Translations under genes and position numbers: made by a program
The notes under the pieces: model-generated
The model's input: only the letters and a program-made list of their open reading frames with translations
Databases searched by the model: none
What the model was told of the DNA's origin: nothing
Shown here: in pieces, positions 23,476-35,432 of the stretch
Layout: every line of letters starts with the position of its first letter
Position numbering within the stretch: position 1 is the stretch's first letter
From: Mesaphorura yosii
Taxonomy: Eukaryota; Arthropoda; Collembola; Poduromorpha; Tullbergiidae
Direction of reading: 5' to 3'
Assembly (NCBI GenBank): GCA_009869945.1
Contig: WIXG01000208.1
Span: 1-64,000, forward strand
Length of the DNA stretch: 64,000 nucleotides

Positions 23476-24157
23476 CTACACTACCGATCCAGTTCTGAAT
23501 ATTAACGCGCCAATTCCCAAATAAAGTACGCTGTTAATCATGCCGATTATCTGCAAGTATGAAAAAGCTTTTTAAGGAACTGCCAAAAAGGCCAAATTGT
23601 GTCTCAATGAATGAGTGTATCACGAACCCCTGCGAATACTCGCTGTGTGTATGGACCATTGCATCTTCTTCCATTGCACCATACCCATTTCCCATAATGA
23701 GTTATGCTGACAAACCAAACTACAGCTCCAATCAGCAACAGGAATCCACCAATAACATGGTAAGCGAAGTCCTACAAAAATGCGAGGGCAGGTTTCAGAC
23801 AGCGCATCGCAGAACAAGAATAAGGAGTTGCAATGAAGACTATCTTAGAAGACCAAACTTACGACTTTGATCATCACGTCGTTTTCCTCAATTACGCCCA
23901 GAAAGGCCAGAATAATTAAAATGGTGGATGCGGCAAACAGAATGATGACCATTGCCAGGAAATATTCTTCTCGAGAATCCTTCAAGTACTTGTTGGCAGT
24001 GAGTCCCAAGTCAACTACGCCGATCAGCTGCACAAATTCAATTTGGCTATAGTTTCCACCGTCGTGTTCAGGCTGGAATGTTGTTAAAATAACTCACCAC
24101 TGTCAGAAGCTTCAAGAGTCCGATTGGGGTTGCAAAAATGCTTGCATTCATCGCCAT
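23476..24157 (-). CDS. MARVEL-like four-TM protein, copy G
   Basis: Four exons: 24157-24098, 24027-23863, 23771-23628, 23550-23476; 147 aa, introns phase 0. The head reads ATPIGLLKLLTV. TM1 is LIGVVDLGLTA, followed by the acidic-aromatic DSREEYF loop and TM2 (MVIILFAASTILIILAFLG). TM3 is GGFLLLIGAVVWFVSI, then a Cys/Trp-containing extracellular loop (WVWCNGRRC) that could be disulphide-bonded, and TM4 (IIGMINSVLYLGIGALIF) with almost no tail. The exon 3 donor GTTCGT is weak but aligns exactly with the boundary in A and F. It is the most upstream copy of the array. Confidence 0.83.
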
Positions 24158-25490
24158 TTTCGATGATAGCCAGTTAACGGCAACTTTGCGGCTTCAGGAG
24201 TGCTGTACACAATGCAATGGCGAAGGCGAGGCCGACAGCAGAGACTGGAGTCCGACTATGAATGAGATGGCGAACAATTCAAGTTCTCTTTCAAGGTATT
24301 GCTCATCAGGCGTAACACACAAACCCACAAACCAGTGAAGTTGTAACATAGCGCGTACACCAAGAACAAAATGCGATAAGTCTGGAAGGTAATAGCCATG
24401 ATATCTCTGACTTTGACGTTGCTCTGTTCGGTGCACAAGCAAGAGATAACGAATGAGAGCGCTTTCGTATTTCACAATAGCTAACTCAAATCAACCATTA
24501 CCTTTTTTAGCTGAATAAACTGATGTCCGTTTGCATTTGCAAAAGCGACGAACAGAGGAGTAATTGCTTTCTCACCTGTCGTAGAATGAATGACGCTGAC
24601 GTAATCACGTCATCATAAACGTAAATGAGGGTGGCATTGCAATCCTGCGGATAGGAGACTTATGGCTTATCATCGTTAGCCGAAAGCGCTCCTTTACTCA
24701 TGCTTGGCTAATGACATGAGTATTCCAGTTCATAAATTGAGTCATAAAATAATAGAATCATCAAAAATTCCAAAACTCAAACCATGCATTTGTATCCGAT
24801 AATTCTGCGGTTTAATTGAACTATTAAAATGATTGTTTGCTAGCGATTGGTTCCTGCTCCTAGTTGTATCCATAATGAAATTAGTGTTGAGACTCCTCTG
24901 TCGCTTGACACACGAACGCTGGTCAGTACGAATGATTCAATAGCTGAAAAGTGCAGCGGCAGGCTGGCAGCATTGACTAAGAACTGAAAATGAATTTAGT
25001 GACTTACTTCAGGGCATGGCATCGTTATAACTCCGAATTTGATCAGCGTCAATATTCTGGGTCATATTTCCATGATTTACTCGGAATTCAGTTTGGAGTT
25101 CGGATTCCTCTATTGTCAAGTTGTTCTGTTTTGTTCAGCTTGACACTTTGGCGTTCAGGGTTCCTAGAATATTGTCCTAATTGACGCTTCATTACTTTGC
25201 AGTGCGCACAACATGCACGTAAATAAACTGAAAATGAAATCATCGGATAGCCTGAAACAATGGTCTAGATTAGAGCAGAACTTGAATAGAACCATGAACA
25301 GATAAATTCGTATCGCTTTTGATTGGCATATTGTATTCCGTTCACGCTTAATTTATTAAGATGAGATTAAATTCGCAGCAATGCAATGAAATGTTGTGTC
25401 ATGCTGCTTTACTTGTCATTTGAGATTTCGCAAGTGGCATAATAAAACTCGGACTCTGCTAAACTGTGAAATTCTTGTGTCCTGTCTAAA
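24158..25490. other. Intergenic region upstream of the array and of XPNPEP copy 1
   Basis: 1.3 kb between the last array gene (minus) and the first aminopeptidase (plus), so both promoters should lie here. A minus-strand frame at 24194-24475 vaguely recalls the loop and TM2 of the array but does not align. Nothing else is supported. Confidence 0.4.
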
Positions 25491-27967
25491 ATGCTTCTCC
25501 CAGCCGCCGTCGACACAGCACTGATCCTGACCCTCCTGCGAACTCAACTTGACGACCACAATTTGGATGCGTACCTTATCCCTTACGGCGGATCGCATTA
25601 TGTAAGAAAATAATTAGTTGTTAGCGAGTTCTTGGATTCTTACTGACGCTCTGTCACGTTACCGATCTCCGCCCAACAGAATGCACAGGCAAGCTGTGAT
25701 GCAAGAATAAGATTCGTGAGTGGCTTCAGTGGATCCGCGGGTAGCGTGATTGTCTCCAGGGACAAGGCCCTGCTATGGACGGATGGACGGTACTTTTTGC
25801 AGGCCGAACAAACGCTCTATCCAAACTGGAACTTGATGAAGCAGGGTAAAGAAGGACATGTCGCCGAGAAACCCTTGTGTATTGTGTTAGTTCCTACATT
25901 AAGCTGAAATTTCAGGAGAGCCCAGCGTCCCAACAGAGCTGGAATGGCTCCGTGCAAACATTGCTCCGGACGGGCGAGTTGGTGTTGCTGGTTCAACTTA
26001 CCCCAAATCGAGTTTCGACTCAATGCGCCAGGCGCTGAGTGCAGCTAGCATCGATCTCGTTCAAACACCAGAGAACCTGGTGGATAATGTGTGGGAAAGG
26101 TTCACAGAAGACCCGCGCCCGCCATGTCCCGAGGAACCAGTTTTCGACCTACCATTCGAGTTCTCGGGAAGAGCCGCGACCCAGAAATTGACAGATGTCC
26201 GTCAATTGATGGAAGCCGAAGGCACTGATCTCTTGCTCGTGTCCGAGCTGGACGAAGTTGCCTGTGAGTGAATGCTTTCCGAAAATGCCAAAATCGATGT
26301 CAAAGCATTATTGCTTTACCTCTGCGTAATGGCTTAAAGGGCTGTTGAACCTGCGCGGAGGAGACATGAATTCATCAGCAACGTTCCTCGGATTTATCCT
26401 TGTCAACCCCTCAAGAGCAGAGGTGTTCATTGACCAAGGGAAGGTTGACGCTGCAGTTCAGGCAAAGTTAACTGAGTACGGGGTTGAAAGATTTGATTAC
26501 GACGATGTAACTCAGCACTTGACCGATCAGGTAAAGCAATATTCTTTCTCCTTCCAAGCTGCCACTAGACTAATTATTATCATACAGGCTCAAACTGCTA
26601 CTAAAGTATGGCTAAGCAAATTCGTAAATGCCAAATTAGCCGACACGGTCCCGGTAGCGAAGCAGCTCATCAAATTGTCGCCAGTGATTCTTATGAAATC
26701 CAAGAAGAACGAAATCGAAGTAAAGGGAATGATAAATGCTCATCTCCGAGACTCTGCAGCCATCGTCGCACTTCAATCTTGGTTGGAGACGGAGCTCAAT
26801 AACGGTGTAACAAATATTACAGAGATTTCGGTTGCAAATAAGTTGTGGGACATCAGAAGGTAAGGCGTGCTTCAGACTATTGGGCTGGATTCTGTAGCAA
26901 CTTCACTCTGCCTTTGTGTAACAGAAATGGCGCCTACTTCAAGGGCCAAAGTTTTCAAACTATTGCTGGATTTGGGTCGAATGGGGCCATAATTCATTAT
27001 CGAGCGACGAATGAGACGAATAAGAATGTCACCAAGAACAGTTTATTCCTGCTCGATTCCGGTGGCTTGTACAAGTACGAAATTAACGAAATCCTCTGCT
27101 TCTTGGCTTTTTGTTTTGGTAAATTAGCTAAATTCAATGCGAAATTATTTGCAATAGAGACGGAACCTGCGATATTACCCGAACAATGCACTTTGGAACG
27201 CCAACTGCAGAGCAAAAGGACAGATACACCCGAGTGCTCAAAGGGCACGTTGCAGTTGCGACGTCCATCTTTCCAAATAAGACCCCAGGCCGCGTACTTG
27301 ATTCGTACGCGAGGAAATTTCTGTGGGATATCGGTTTAGAGTACAAGCACGGCACAGGGCATGGAATTGGGCATTTCCTCAATGTGCACGAAGGTCCACA
27401 AAACGTCGGAGGCTATGCAGTCGACGACAGCGGGCTTGAGGAGAACATGTTTACCTCGAATGGTAAATGTTTGCTCAGTCCAAATCTTTATATGAAGCAC
27501 TTGCTTAATTTCACGAATTGGTACTGTAGAGCCTGGTTACTACAAAGATGGAGAGTACGGAATCCGGATTGAGAATATCGTGCGATATGTAAAATCAGAG
27601 ACTTACGACGGCTTCTTGAAAATTGACACCGTGAGCTTTGTGCCGCTTCATAAGAACCTGATTGATATCAATCTGCTGACTGATGCAGAGGTAAATATTT
27701 TCATTTTGAGTTCAAAGCGAACCAATGTTTTACTGCAATATTTCTGTTTAGCTTGAATGGGTCAATGCGTATCATGTTCAAGTTCGCGAGAAGGTTGGTA
27801 AGTACATAGATGAGCACTCCGAATACCTCGGCTCAGAAGTTCGAGCATACCTTGAACGGGAGACAGTGCCGCTTGCAAGAACTGGAGATTCAGGAACTGG
27901 CAAAATCGGCACTTATGTTAACAGTGTCACATTGATAATCTTTGCTGTTGTTGTTCGTTTATTCTAG
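25491..27967 (+). CDS. Xaa-Pro aminopeptidase, copy 1 (GPI-tail-like)
   Basis: Nine exons: 25491-25601, 25680-25845, 25916-26263, 26340-26530, 26588-26859, 26925-27074, 27158-27462, 27530-27690, 27752-27967; 639 aa. The start ATG has an in-frame TGA eight codons upstream. Two creatinase-type N-terminal domains ([24 protein letters not shown]) precede the pita-bread catalytic domain. The dinuclear metal ligands are all present: D407 (FLLDSGG), D418 (DGTCDITRT), H481 (HGTGHGIG), E515 (NEPGYY) and E529 (GIRIENIV). The protein removes an N-terminal residue preceding proline. The C-terminus ends in a hydrophobic stretch ([11 protein letters not shown]) with almost nothing after it, as in GPI-anchored XPNPEP2 rather than cytosolic XPNPEP1. 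N-glycosylation sequons (NET, NVT) fit an extracellular site, but no classic signal peptide is visible. Confidence 0.92.
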
Positions 27968-28510
27968 TAATTAAATCTGCTTTGTGATGAATAGGTGCGC
28001 TAATGATTTAATTGCTCACATCAATTTGTGAGTGGGCATCAAACTTGCATGACTAACCAAAATTTTAGCTTTCAAGTATTTCTTGGCCATGATTGCTATC
28101 AGCGCGATTTCAGGATTTACTAGAATCTGTAATGCAGTCAAGTTCATCATTACCTCATTATCAGGTGCAGCTACATTATGTTGTTATATTTCGGGCTTCA
28201 CAATTAATTCCCGGAAAATCAGGCCATCATCAAGCAGAAGAATGTAATCTGCATAAATACAATGCCAATGCGAAAACAATAGCCGTCAAGATTAGGAATT
28301 AGCAAGAATATAGATAGTGTATAAAATCATGAAAATAATCGGCTTTCGGCATCACATTCTAAATTGAAATGTAATCCACTTAGAGCAGACGGATTTATTG
28401 AATATGACTGGGCTCAATAAAAAGAATGACCGACTAGCACTGGCGCTTCATTTGAGACTTGTCGTTCGTTTTCTCGCTGGATCATTTCCTCCCAGAGAAG
28501 TTATTTCAAA
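27968..28510. other. Intergenic region between the two XPNPEP copies
   Basis: 540 bp with an AATAAA at 28416-28421 that could serve copy 1 (a 450-base 3'UTR), and the promoter of copy 2. No other feature is seen. Confidence 0.4.
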
Positions 28511-31314
28511 ATGCTCTTGCCAGCCGCCGTCGACACGGCACTGATCCTGACCCTCCTGCGAGCTCAACTTGACGACCACAATTTGGATGCATACATAATC
28601 CCACTTGGTGGATCGCATTATGTAAGGCTTTCGTTAGGTTAGGTTTTCGTTAAATCTGCACCGCATTCGCAATTGTGAGCGTCGTCTGCTTATTGCCTAT
28701 AAACAGGACGAGATTGTCGCAACCTGCGATGCACGAATAGGATTCTTGAGTGGTTTCAAAGGGTCAGCCGGTAGTGCTATCGTGTCAATGGAAAAAGCTC
28801 TGCTGTGGACTGACGGGCGATATTTTCTGGAAGCTGAAGATATGCTCTACCCAGAATGGGACTTGATGAAGCAAGGTAAAGACTGATTAAATTTTAGATA
28901 TGATCAATTCAATCATTCGGGAAACTAAAATCTAGGCGAGGCTGGAGTCCCCACTCAAGCCGAGTGGCTCCGTGCTAATCTTCCTCACACCACCGGACGA
29001 GTTGGCTTAGCTGGCTCAACTTACCCCAAATCGAGTTTCGACTCAATGAAACAGGCCCTCAGCGAAGTTGGTATCACACTCGTTCAAACAGACGACAATT
29101 TGGTGGACAATGTGTGGGGTGAATTCACAGAAGATCCTCGTCCAGCATGTCCAAAAGAATTAGTCTTTGACCTGCCACTCGAGTTCTCCGGGAAGGAAGC
29201 AACGGAGAAAATTGCAGACATCCGACAATTGATGGCCAACGAAGGCGCTGATCTTCTGCTCGTGTCTGAACTTGACGAAGTGGCGTGTACGCACCATTAA
29301 TACAATTAGTTTAGGCAAAAATTATGAAGTACATACAGTTTGTCGTTTTTACAATTCAAAGGGCTTCTGAACCTGCGAGGAAACGACACGTCCATTGAAT
29401 TTTCATCCACATTCTACTCTGGGTCGTTTTTTGCCTTTATTCTTCTCAGTCCAACCAGGTTAGAAGTATTCCTCGATGCAGCGAAGGTTGACGCGGCGGT
29501 TCAGGCGAAGTTGGACGAGTACGAAGCTCAAAGATTCGATTACGACCAAGTGACACAACATTTGACCGACCAGGTGAGTTTTGCCAGGTCCAACTTTAGC
29601 ATCTGCTTTGCAACTGAAAATCTTGCAACATTTTTGGATATCTTGTAAAATAACGAGACTGTATGAAAAATTGTTCGATGTTAACTTTTAGGACTAAAGT
29701 GCAGCAGTTTGGTTATACTCGTACCCCATCTCCCCACAGCAGCTAAGCTCTGTGTATTTATAATATGGATCTGCACAGTTCTTGTAAAAGCTGGAGTTCA
29801 GAGTCAACTTTTATCAGTGATTTTATTGAAGCCTTTGATTCTAGGCTCAAACTGCGACAAAGGTTTGGCTAAGCAAATTCGTAAACGCTAAATTAGCCGA
29901 CACGGTCCCGGTAGCGAAGCAGCTCATCAAATTGTCGCCAGTGATTCTTATGAAATCCAAGAAGAACGAAGTCGAAGTGCAAGGAATGAGAAATGCTCAC
30001 CTCCGCGACTCTGCGGCCATCGTCGCATTCCAGACTTGGCTTGAGACTGAGCTCAACAATGGCGTCACAACAATTACGGAGATATCAGCTGCACAAAAGT
30101 TGTATGACATCAGAGAGTAAGTCAGGATCAGGTTGCTGGCAGGAGTCAAAACTTTAGTCTAAATGAACCCCAGTTAGCAGTTGATTGAGACTGCTATTTT
30201 TTAAATAGGAAAGGTGATTATTTCATGGGACAAAGCTTTCCAACCATCGCTGGCTTCGGCTCGAACGGGGCAGTCATTCATTACAAACCCAAACCTGAGA
30301 CTGACAAAACTGTCAGCAAGGCCGGCATGTTCCTAGTCGATTCTGGTGGACTCTATAAGTAAGAAATCTGCTGCTACTGATAAAAATTACAAACAACAAG
30401 GGTTAACGTTGTCACCAAATTCTACATTAATTATCTCATTGACTAGGGATGGGACTTGTGACATCACACGAACAATGCATTTCGGAACACCAACGGCAGA
30501 GCAAAAGGACAGGTACACTCGAGTACTGAAGGGTCACATCTCAATCGCGACGTCCACCTTCCCAAATAAAACTCCTGGCCGCGTTCTCGATTCGTATGCA
30601 AGAAGATTTTTGTGGGACATTGGTTTGGAGTATAAGCATGGAACAGGCCATGGAATTGGACATTATCTCAACGTTCATGAAGGTCCACAAAACATTGGGT
30701 CGGGTTACGCGGTTGATGATAGTGGGCTTGAGGAGAATATGTTCACTTCAAATGGTTAACTTTTCTACGACGAACTTGTAAGTAGAAGGTGAATTGACAG
30801 CCTGAAATGACTGCGTTTGTTTGCTTTAGAACCCGGCTACTACAAAGACAACGACTACGGAATTCGCATTGAGAACATTGTGCGATTCGCAAAGTCTGAT
30901 ATCTACACAGGATTCTTGAAGATAGAGACTGTCAGCCTCGTGCCGCTGTTCAAGGAACTGATTGACGTTAAATTGCTGACAGATGAAGAGGTTAGTTTAG
31001 TTTCGATCCATGTGCAAGGTGAATGTTTATTACGCTCTTACACTATGCATTTATGGCAGCTTAAATGGATTAACGACTATCACGCTGAAACTCTTGAGAA
31101 GGTCGGTAAATACATTGACGACCATCCCGACTACCTCGGGCCGGAAGTCCGGGCGTACCTTGAACGCGAGACAGTGCCGCTCGTTAGAGAATCAGAGCCT
31201 ACCACAACATCAACGATTGGCACTACAACCACGAATTCAGGCACGACAAAGGTCGCCACATACATTAGTAGCTTTACTTTGACCATACTTGCTGTTTTTG
31301 TTTGTGCATTTTGA
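28511..31314 (+). CDS. Xaa-Pro aminopeptidase, copy 2 (GPI-tail-like)
   Basis: Nine exons with the same phases as copy 1: 28511-28621, 28707-28875, 28936-29286, 29362-29573, 29845-30116, 30209-30358, 30447-30754, 30830-30990, 31060-31314; 662 aa. All five metal ligands are kept ([37 protein letters not shown]). It differs from copy 1 by a seven-residue longer loop after the LLNLRGN motif, a longer intron 4, and a Thr/Ser-rich stalk (TTSTIGTTTTNSGTT) before the hydrophobic tail (SFTLTILAVFVCAF). Such a stalk plus tail is typical of a GPI-anchored ectoenzyme. The exon 7 donor is GTTAAC, weaker than in copy 1. Several segments are almost identical to copy 1 while others have diverged. Confidence 0.92.
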
Positions 31315-32556
31315 GTATTCCAATAAATATAAGTTCCGATGACCAGACTATATCACAGCAGTCATGATCCATCTGTAAAGTACGAAGGCTAGAGATACGC
31401 TTTAAAATAACAACACTTGAGAGGCGTTTGCAATTTTGTTACGCTTTGGTTTTTGTTTATGCTGCTATACGAATTGAGAACGAGAGTGAGGGTGAATAAC
31501 TTTCATTCAGCTCTCAGTAACCACCAAAGGAAAGATACAGTTGAGATTAGCCTCGGATTTTTCCAGATGGTGCTGCGGCTTTGATTAAACACTGTAAAAT
31601 AAACCAAATGCTTTGTGCTATTAACCACGAATACTAACTCTGCTTCTTACTTGCCGGATGACAAGCATTGAAGCTTGTATTGCGTGTTATGCAATGGCAA
31701 GAAGGTAAACGCTGAAAACGGAGATTAACGACAATGATTAACTCGTGTAAAGTAAATACTCATCTTCTGGTATGATCCAGTGAAGATTTTGGAACCCCAC
31801 ACCATCAAGTAAGTGTGTTTTAATGCTATCAAAGACGACTAATATAATTTTTTTTATCATGGACCGACCGCAAGTGGTCGTTCCGGCTGACCTCGTACTT
31901 GCACATGCAACAGCAACTCATGTCATGAAAGACGTTTCCTCCACCTCTTAATTTAATACCATACGACCAGACGATAAAGGAGGCGAATGACGACAATTGC
32001 CAAGCAGCGAAGCCGCAGTCACTGAGACACTAGCACACGGCCCACTCTTGGCATTGTTATTGCACTCTGGACTCTTGATGTGTATCGGCAACAGAGCAGG
32101 ATAAAATGCGCATAAATTAAAGTGCAATTATAGTCGTACGCAGTCGTCAGCAGTACAGAGTACAGTCGGCAGTTGGTGGTTGTAAACAACAAAAACCTTG
32201 AGGAATATCACAAATATTACTCTTTGTGTACTCTTGTGCTCCACAGTGAGTTTTTGTGGTTTGTTGTTGCTGTCTATATTTATGCGTCTTAACTGAGATC
32301 GGCCTCAGCGTTCACGTTCAGTCGGTTTGTTTTTGTTTTGGTGTTAAGTTATCACTCAGAAAGTGAGATTGTACCAGTTAACAAAATATAAACTCATTTC
32401 AGCGTGCCTTAATTCATTCACTCATCGAGTTTATGCTTCAATCATCAAAGGCCAACAAAGGAACATTGGCAATGCGAAATTTGCCGAACCACAGTTAGTT
32501 GGAAAGTTGACACTCTTCAAGACATACGTGAATAGTTTCATTAAAAGATTGTCAAG
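31315..32556. other. Intergenic region XPNPEP copy 2 / ACSM-like gene
   Basis: 1.2 kb with the copy 2 poly(A) signal (31322-31327) at its left end and the promoter and 5'UTR of the acyl-CoA synthetase at its right. No further gene, RNA or repeat is supported. Confidence 0.4.
31322..31327 (+). promoter_or_regulatory. Poly(A) signal of XPNPEP copy 2
   Basis: AATAAA begins 8 bases after the stop codon, implying a very short 3'UTR. Confidence 0.5.
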
Positions 32557-34849
32557 ATGATAAACCTGATACGAAACAGCGGTTTTAGTCACCCCACGCT
32601 TCTTTCCCAAATCGTCGGACTTCGAGCCACGTACGCTGCGACAGCTCCAGCGACATTCCTGTATCAAAAGTATTCATACGCGACGCTTCCTGTACCGTGG
32701 CCATGGCTGGAGTTGGATGAGATTTGTCGAACCGGCAAAGTACCTGAGAAATTCAACTTCGCGACGGACGTTTTCGATCGCTATGCTGTAAGTTTCATTC
32801 GGCTCATTCTATGCATGGGTACTTTGCAAATTAGTTCATTCATTCAGGCTCTGACGCCTACAAAAGTTGCGCTCTGGATTGAAAATGAGAAACGCGACCG
32901 GCAGTGGACGTTTGAGGAAATGAAAGCCGAATCGATTCGTACGGCGATCGCCTTGAACACTCAGCGACAAAAGGTGTTCCCAAACAGCCCATTGAAGAAT
33001 ACCGTCATGCTCGTGGTGCTTCCACGTGTCGCTGAGTGGTGGATGCTGTACTTGGCCTCGATTCGTACAGGTATGATATTTTGTCCAGCGACCGTGCAAC
33101 TCTCAGCATCGGACATCGCGTACCGTCTTCAAGTCTCCAATGCGAAGTTTGTAATCACAACCCCGGAGCACATTGACAAGATCGAAGAGGCACAACGACT
33201 CGTCCAAGCGGCGACTCCGAACGCAAACATTTCTCCCGTAAAAATCTGCATACCAAAGTCAGATGACACAAGCAAGTCGGGCAGGAGTGGATGGCATAAT
33301 TATCATAGTCTGACGGCTGGTATCATTGATGTTGATACCCACGCATTCCAGCATGCAAACACGAGCAGTGACTGGATTGCCCAGGTTTTCTTCACTTCAG
33401 GTACGACGGGTAAGCCCAAAATGGTGGCCCATTCTCACACGTCATACGGAATCGGACACTACTTGACTTCAAAGTAAGATTCAATTATTCAACAATCTAT
33501 GCAACTCGGTGTGCAAATTTGACTTCTTTGTATACCTTCACACAGAATTTACGGCCTAAGCGCAATTGACATGATGTGGACGTTGTCGGATCCGGGCTGG
33601 GCAAAGAGCTCATGGGCAACCTTCGCACCATGGATTGTTGGTGCCGGAATGTACGTTCATGAGATGGAGAGATTCGATACGCGCAAAGTCCTCGAGACTC
33701 TCTGCAAGCGACCAGTAACAAAGTTCTGCGCTCCTCCGACATTCTTCCGGAGCCTTGTTCAGGAAAGGGACCCGAAGCTTTTTGAATTCCATTCCCTTCA
33801 GACTTGCATTTCTGGCGGAGAAGCAGTGAATGAAGAAGTGGTCAGAAACTGGCACAAGCTAACTGCAGGTTCTTTCACTATCCTAGCTATGAAGCTTGAA
33901 CAAATCATTATTGACATTGTATTTTATTTGGTTTCAGGCCAGAAGGTTGAAATCCGTGAAATATTTGGGCAAACTGAAACGACTGCAATTGCAGGCTACG
34001 AGATTGGTCAGCCAAGGGTAGCCCAGTCATTTGGAAAGCCAGTTCCCGGAGTTGACCTTGCGGTAATTGCCTCTTTAAGGAATTTGAGAAATACGAAATA
34101 CAGATTTTGGAGACACACGCAAAAGCTATTTCACTTCCCAGATTGTTGACAACAACGGAATCGAACTGCCGGCAGACACAGAAGGAAACTTGGCCATAAA
34201 AATCAAACCAAGTCGGGCTATCGGGCTCTTCAAAGGTAATCAAGTAATGATTCATAGTGGCAATGGTACCCTGAACAAGAAAGTATAACGAAATACGCTT
34301 GCCACTCTTCAGGATACATTACAAGAATATCACCGGAAGGTGAGCCGCAATTCGACAAAACCAACTCTTCTTTTGTCGGAGACTACTATCTCACCGGCGA
34401 CTTGGCGACTCGCGACAAGGACGATTACTTCTATTTTGTGGGGAGGTCGGACGACGTGATCATTTCGTCAGGATATCGAATCGGGCCTTTCGAAGTTGAG
34501 GACGCCCTGCAAAGTCATCCGGCCGTCGTGGAGAATGCTGTTGTTCCAACTCCAAACACCTTGCGAGGCACGGTCGTGAAAGCCTTCATTGTTCTCGCCG
34601 ATTCGTACCGAGATAAGGACAAGGATTCGCTGATCAAGGAAATACAAGCCCATTGCAAACTTACAACAGCACCATTCAAGTATCCACGAGAAGTAAGACA
34701 TGAGAGTTCAAGCTAAAAGTGCGCAGAATATTTCTAAATGCTGCTTGTGAAACTTACAGATTGAGTTTATCGATTCGCTTCCGAAGACCGTCAGTGGAAA
34801 AATTCTGAGGCGCGAGCTGAAGCAAAAGGAGTTGGCGAAGGCAATGTAA
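32557..34849 (+). CDS. Acyl-CoA synthetase, medium-chain (ACSM) type, mitochondrial
   Basis: Seven exons: 32557-32787, 32848-33473, 33546-33868, 33938-34062, 34142-34235, 34313-34692, 34760-34849; 622 aa, slightly longer than vertebrate ACSM proteins because of the N-terminus. The first 45 residues are rich in Arg, Ser, Thr and Ala with no acidic residue, as in a mitochondrial presequence. Core motifs of the adenylate-forming superfamily are present: the Ser/Thr/Gly loop TSGTTGKPK (260-268), the IFGQTET motif, YYLTGDLA with the hinge region FVGRSDDVIISSGYRIGPFE, and the catalytic lysine K607 in TVSGKILRREL. The hinge and GYRIGPFEVE are typical of ACSM enzymes, which activate medium-chain fatty or aromatic acids to CoA thioesters using ATP. 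Substrate cannot be read from the sequence. An AATAAA lies at 34920. The gene is convergent with PDXDC1. Confidence 0.9.
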
Positions 34850-35432
34850 GGACTCATCAGTGAGAATGTGAATGCTGTGATTTATTGAATCTGTAGTCCG
34901 ATTTACGATGCCTTGTTTAAATAAAATGCGTATTTCGTTCGTTTTAGCTTAAACCTTGCATTATTGCATTTATTTAAAATCATTACATATTGTATGGTAC
35001 AGTAAAAATAGATAACAAATTGGTTCTGGAAATGCTCACCATTAATTTATTGTAGTAAGGTAATAATTTGCATATTCAAATTACGAACTGTAGTATCAAG
35101 CCAAGCTTAAAGCCACTTCCATTGGAAGAATTCGTTAAATTGCAATGCATTGCGATGTTTGGTAGCTGACTAAATTCGATAATACTTCTCAACTGAAACT
35201 CTTTGGTGGCAGAGCACAAGAAATTGCAAAAGGGGAATGGTTCAAATTGAGAAGAAATACTTTCCGTGTCTTTCATAATTTCTTTAATTTAAATTTTGAT
35301 GTTGAAAGACAGACTAGAGAAGGGAAAGAAATACATCCTTGAATACTTTCGTGATTTAAAACTTCGACATATAAAATGCATACTCAATCTGGTAAACATA
35401 AATGCGTCCCTGCTTTTTGCTGTGAAGAGAAC
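34850..35432. other. Convergent 3' region ACSM-like / PDXDC1
   Basis: Holds both 3'UTRs. Candidate signals are AATAAA at 34920-34925 (plus) and, for PDXDC1 on the minus strand, 35046-35051 and 34969-34974. No gene is supported here. Confidence 0.5.

Noticed and set aside
24194-24475. Minus-strand frame that might be an eighth MARVEL-like copy
   Set aside because: A loop-like stretch (DEQYLERELELFA) recalls the family, but TM1, the head exon and the last helix cannot be aligned.
28431-28510. Possible N-terminal extension of XPNPEP copy 2
   Set aside because: The frame is open upstream of the ATG but has no ATG of its own, and copy 1 has a stop at the equivalent place.
32363-32560. Frame overlapping the ACSM-like start codon, as an upstream ORF
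   Set aside because: It begins with GTG, not ATG, and shows no coding features; the overlap with the ATG is coincidental.
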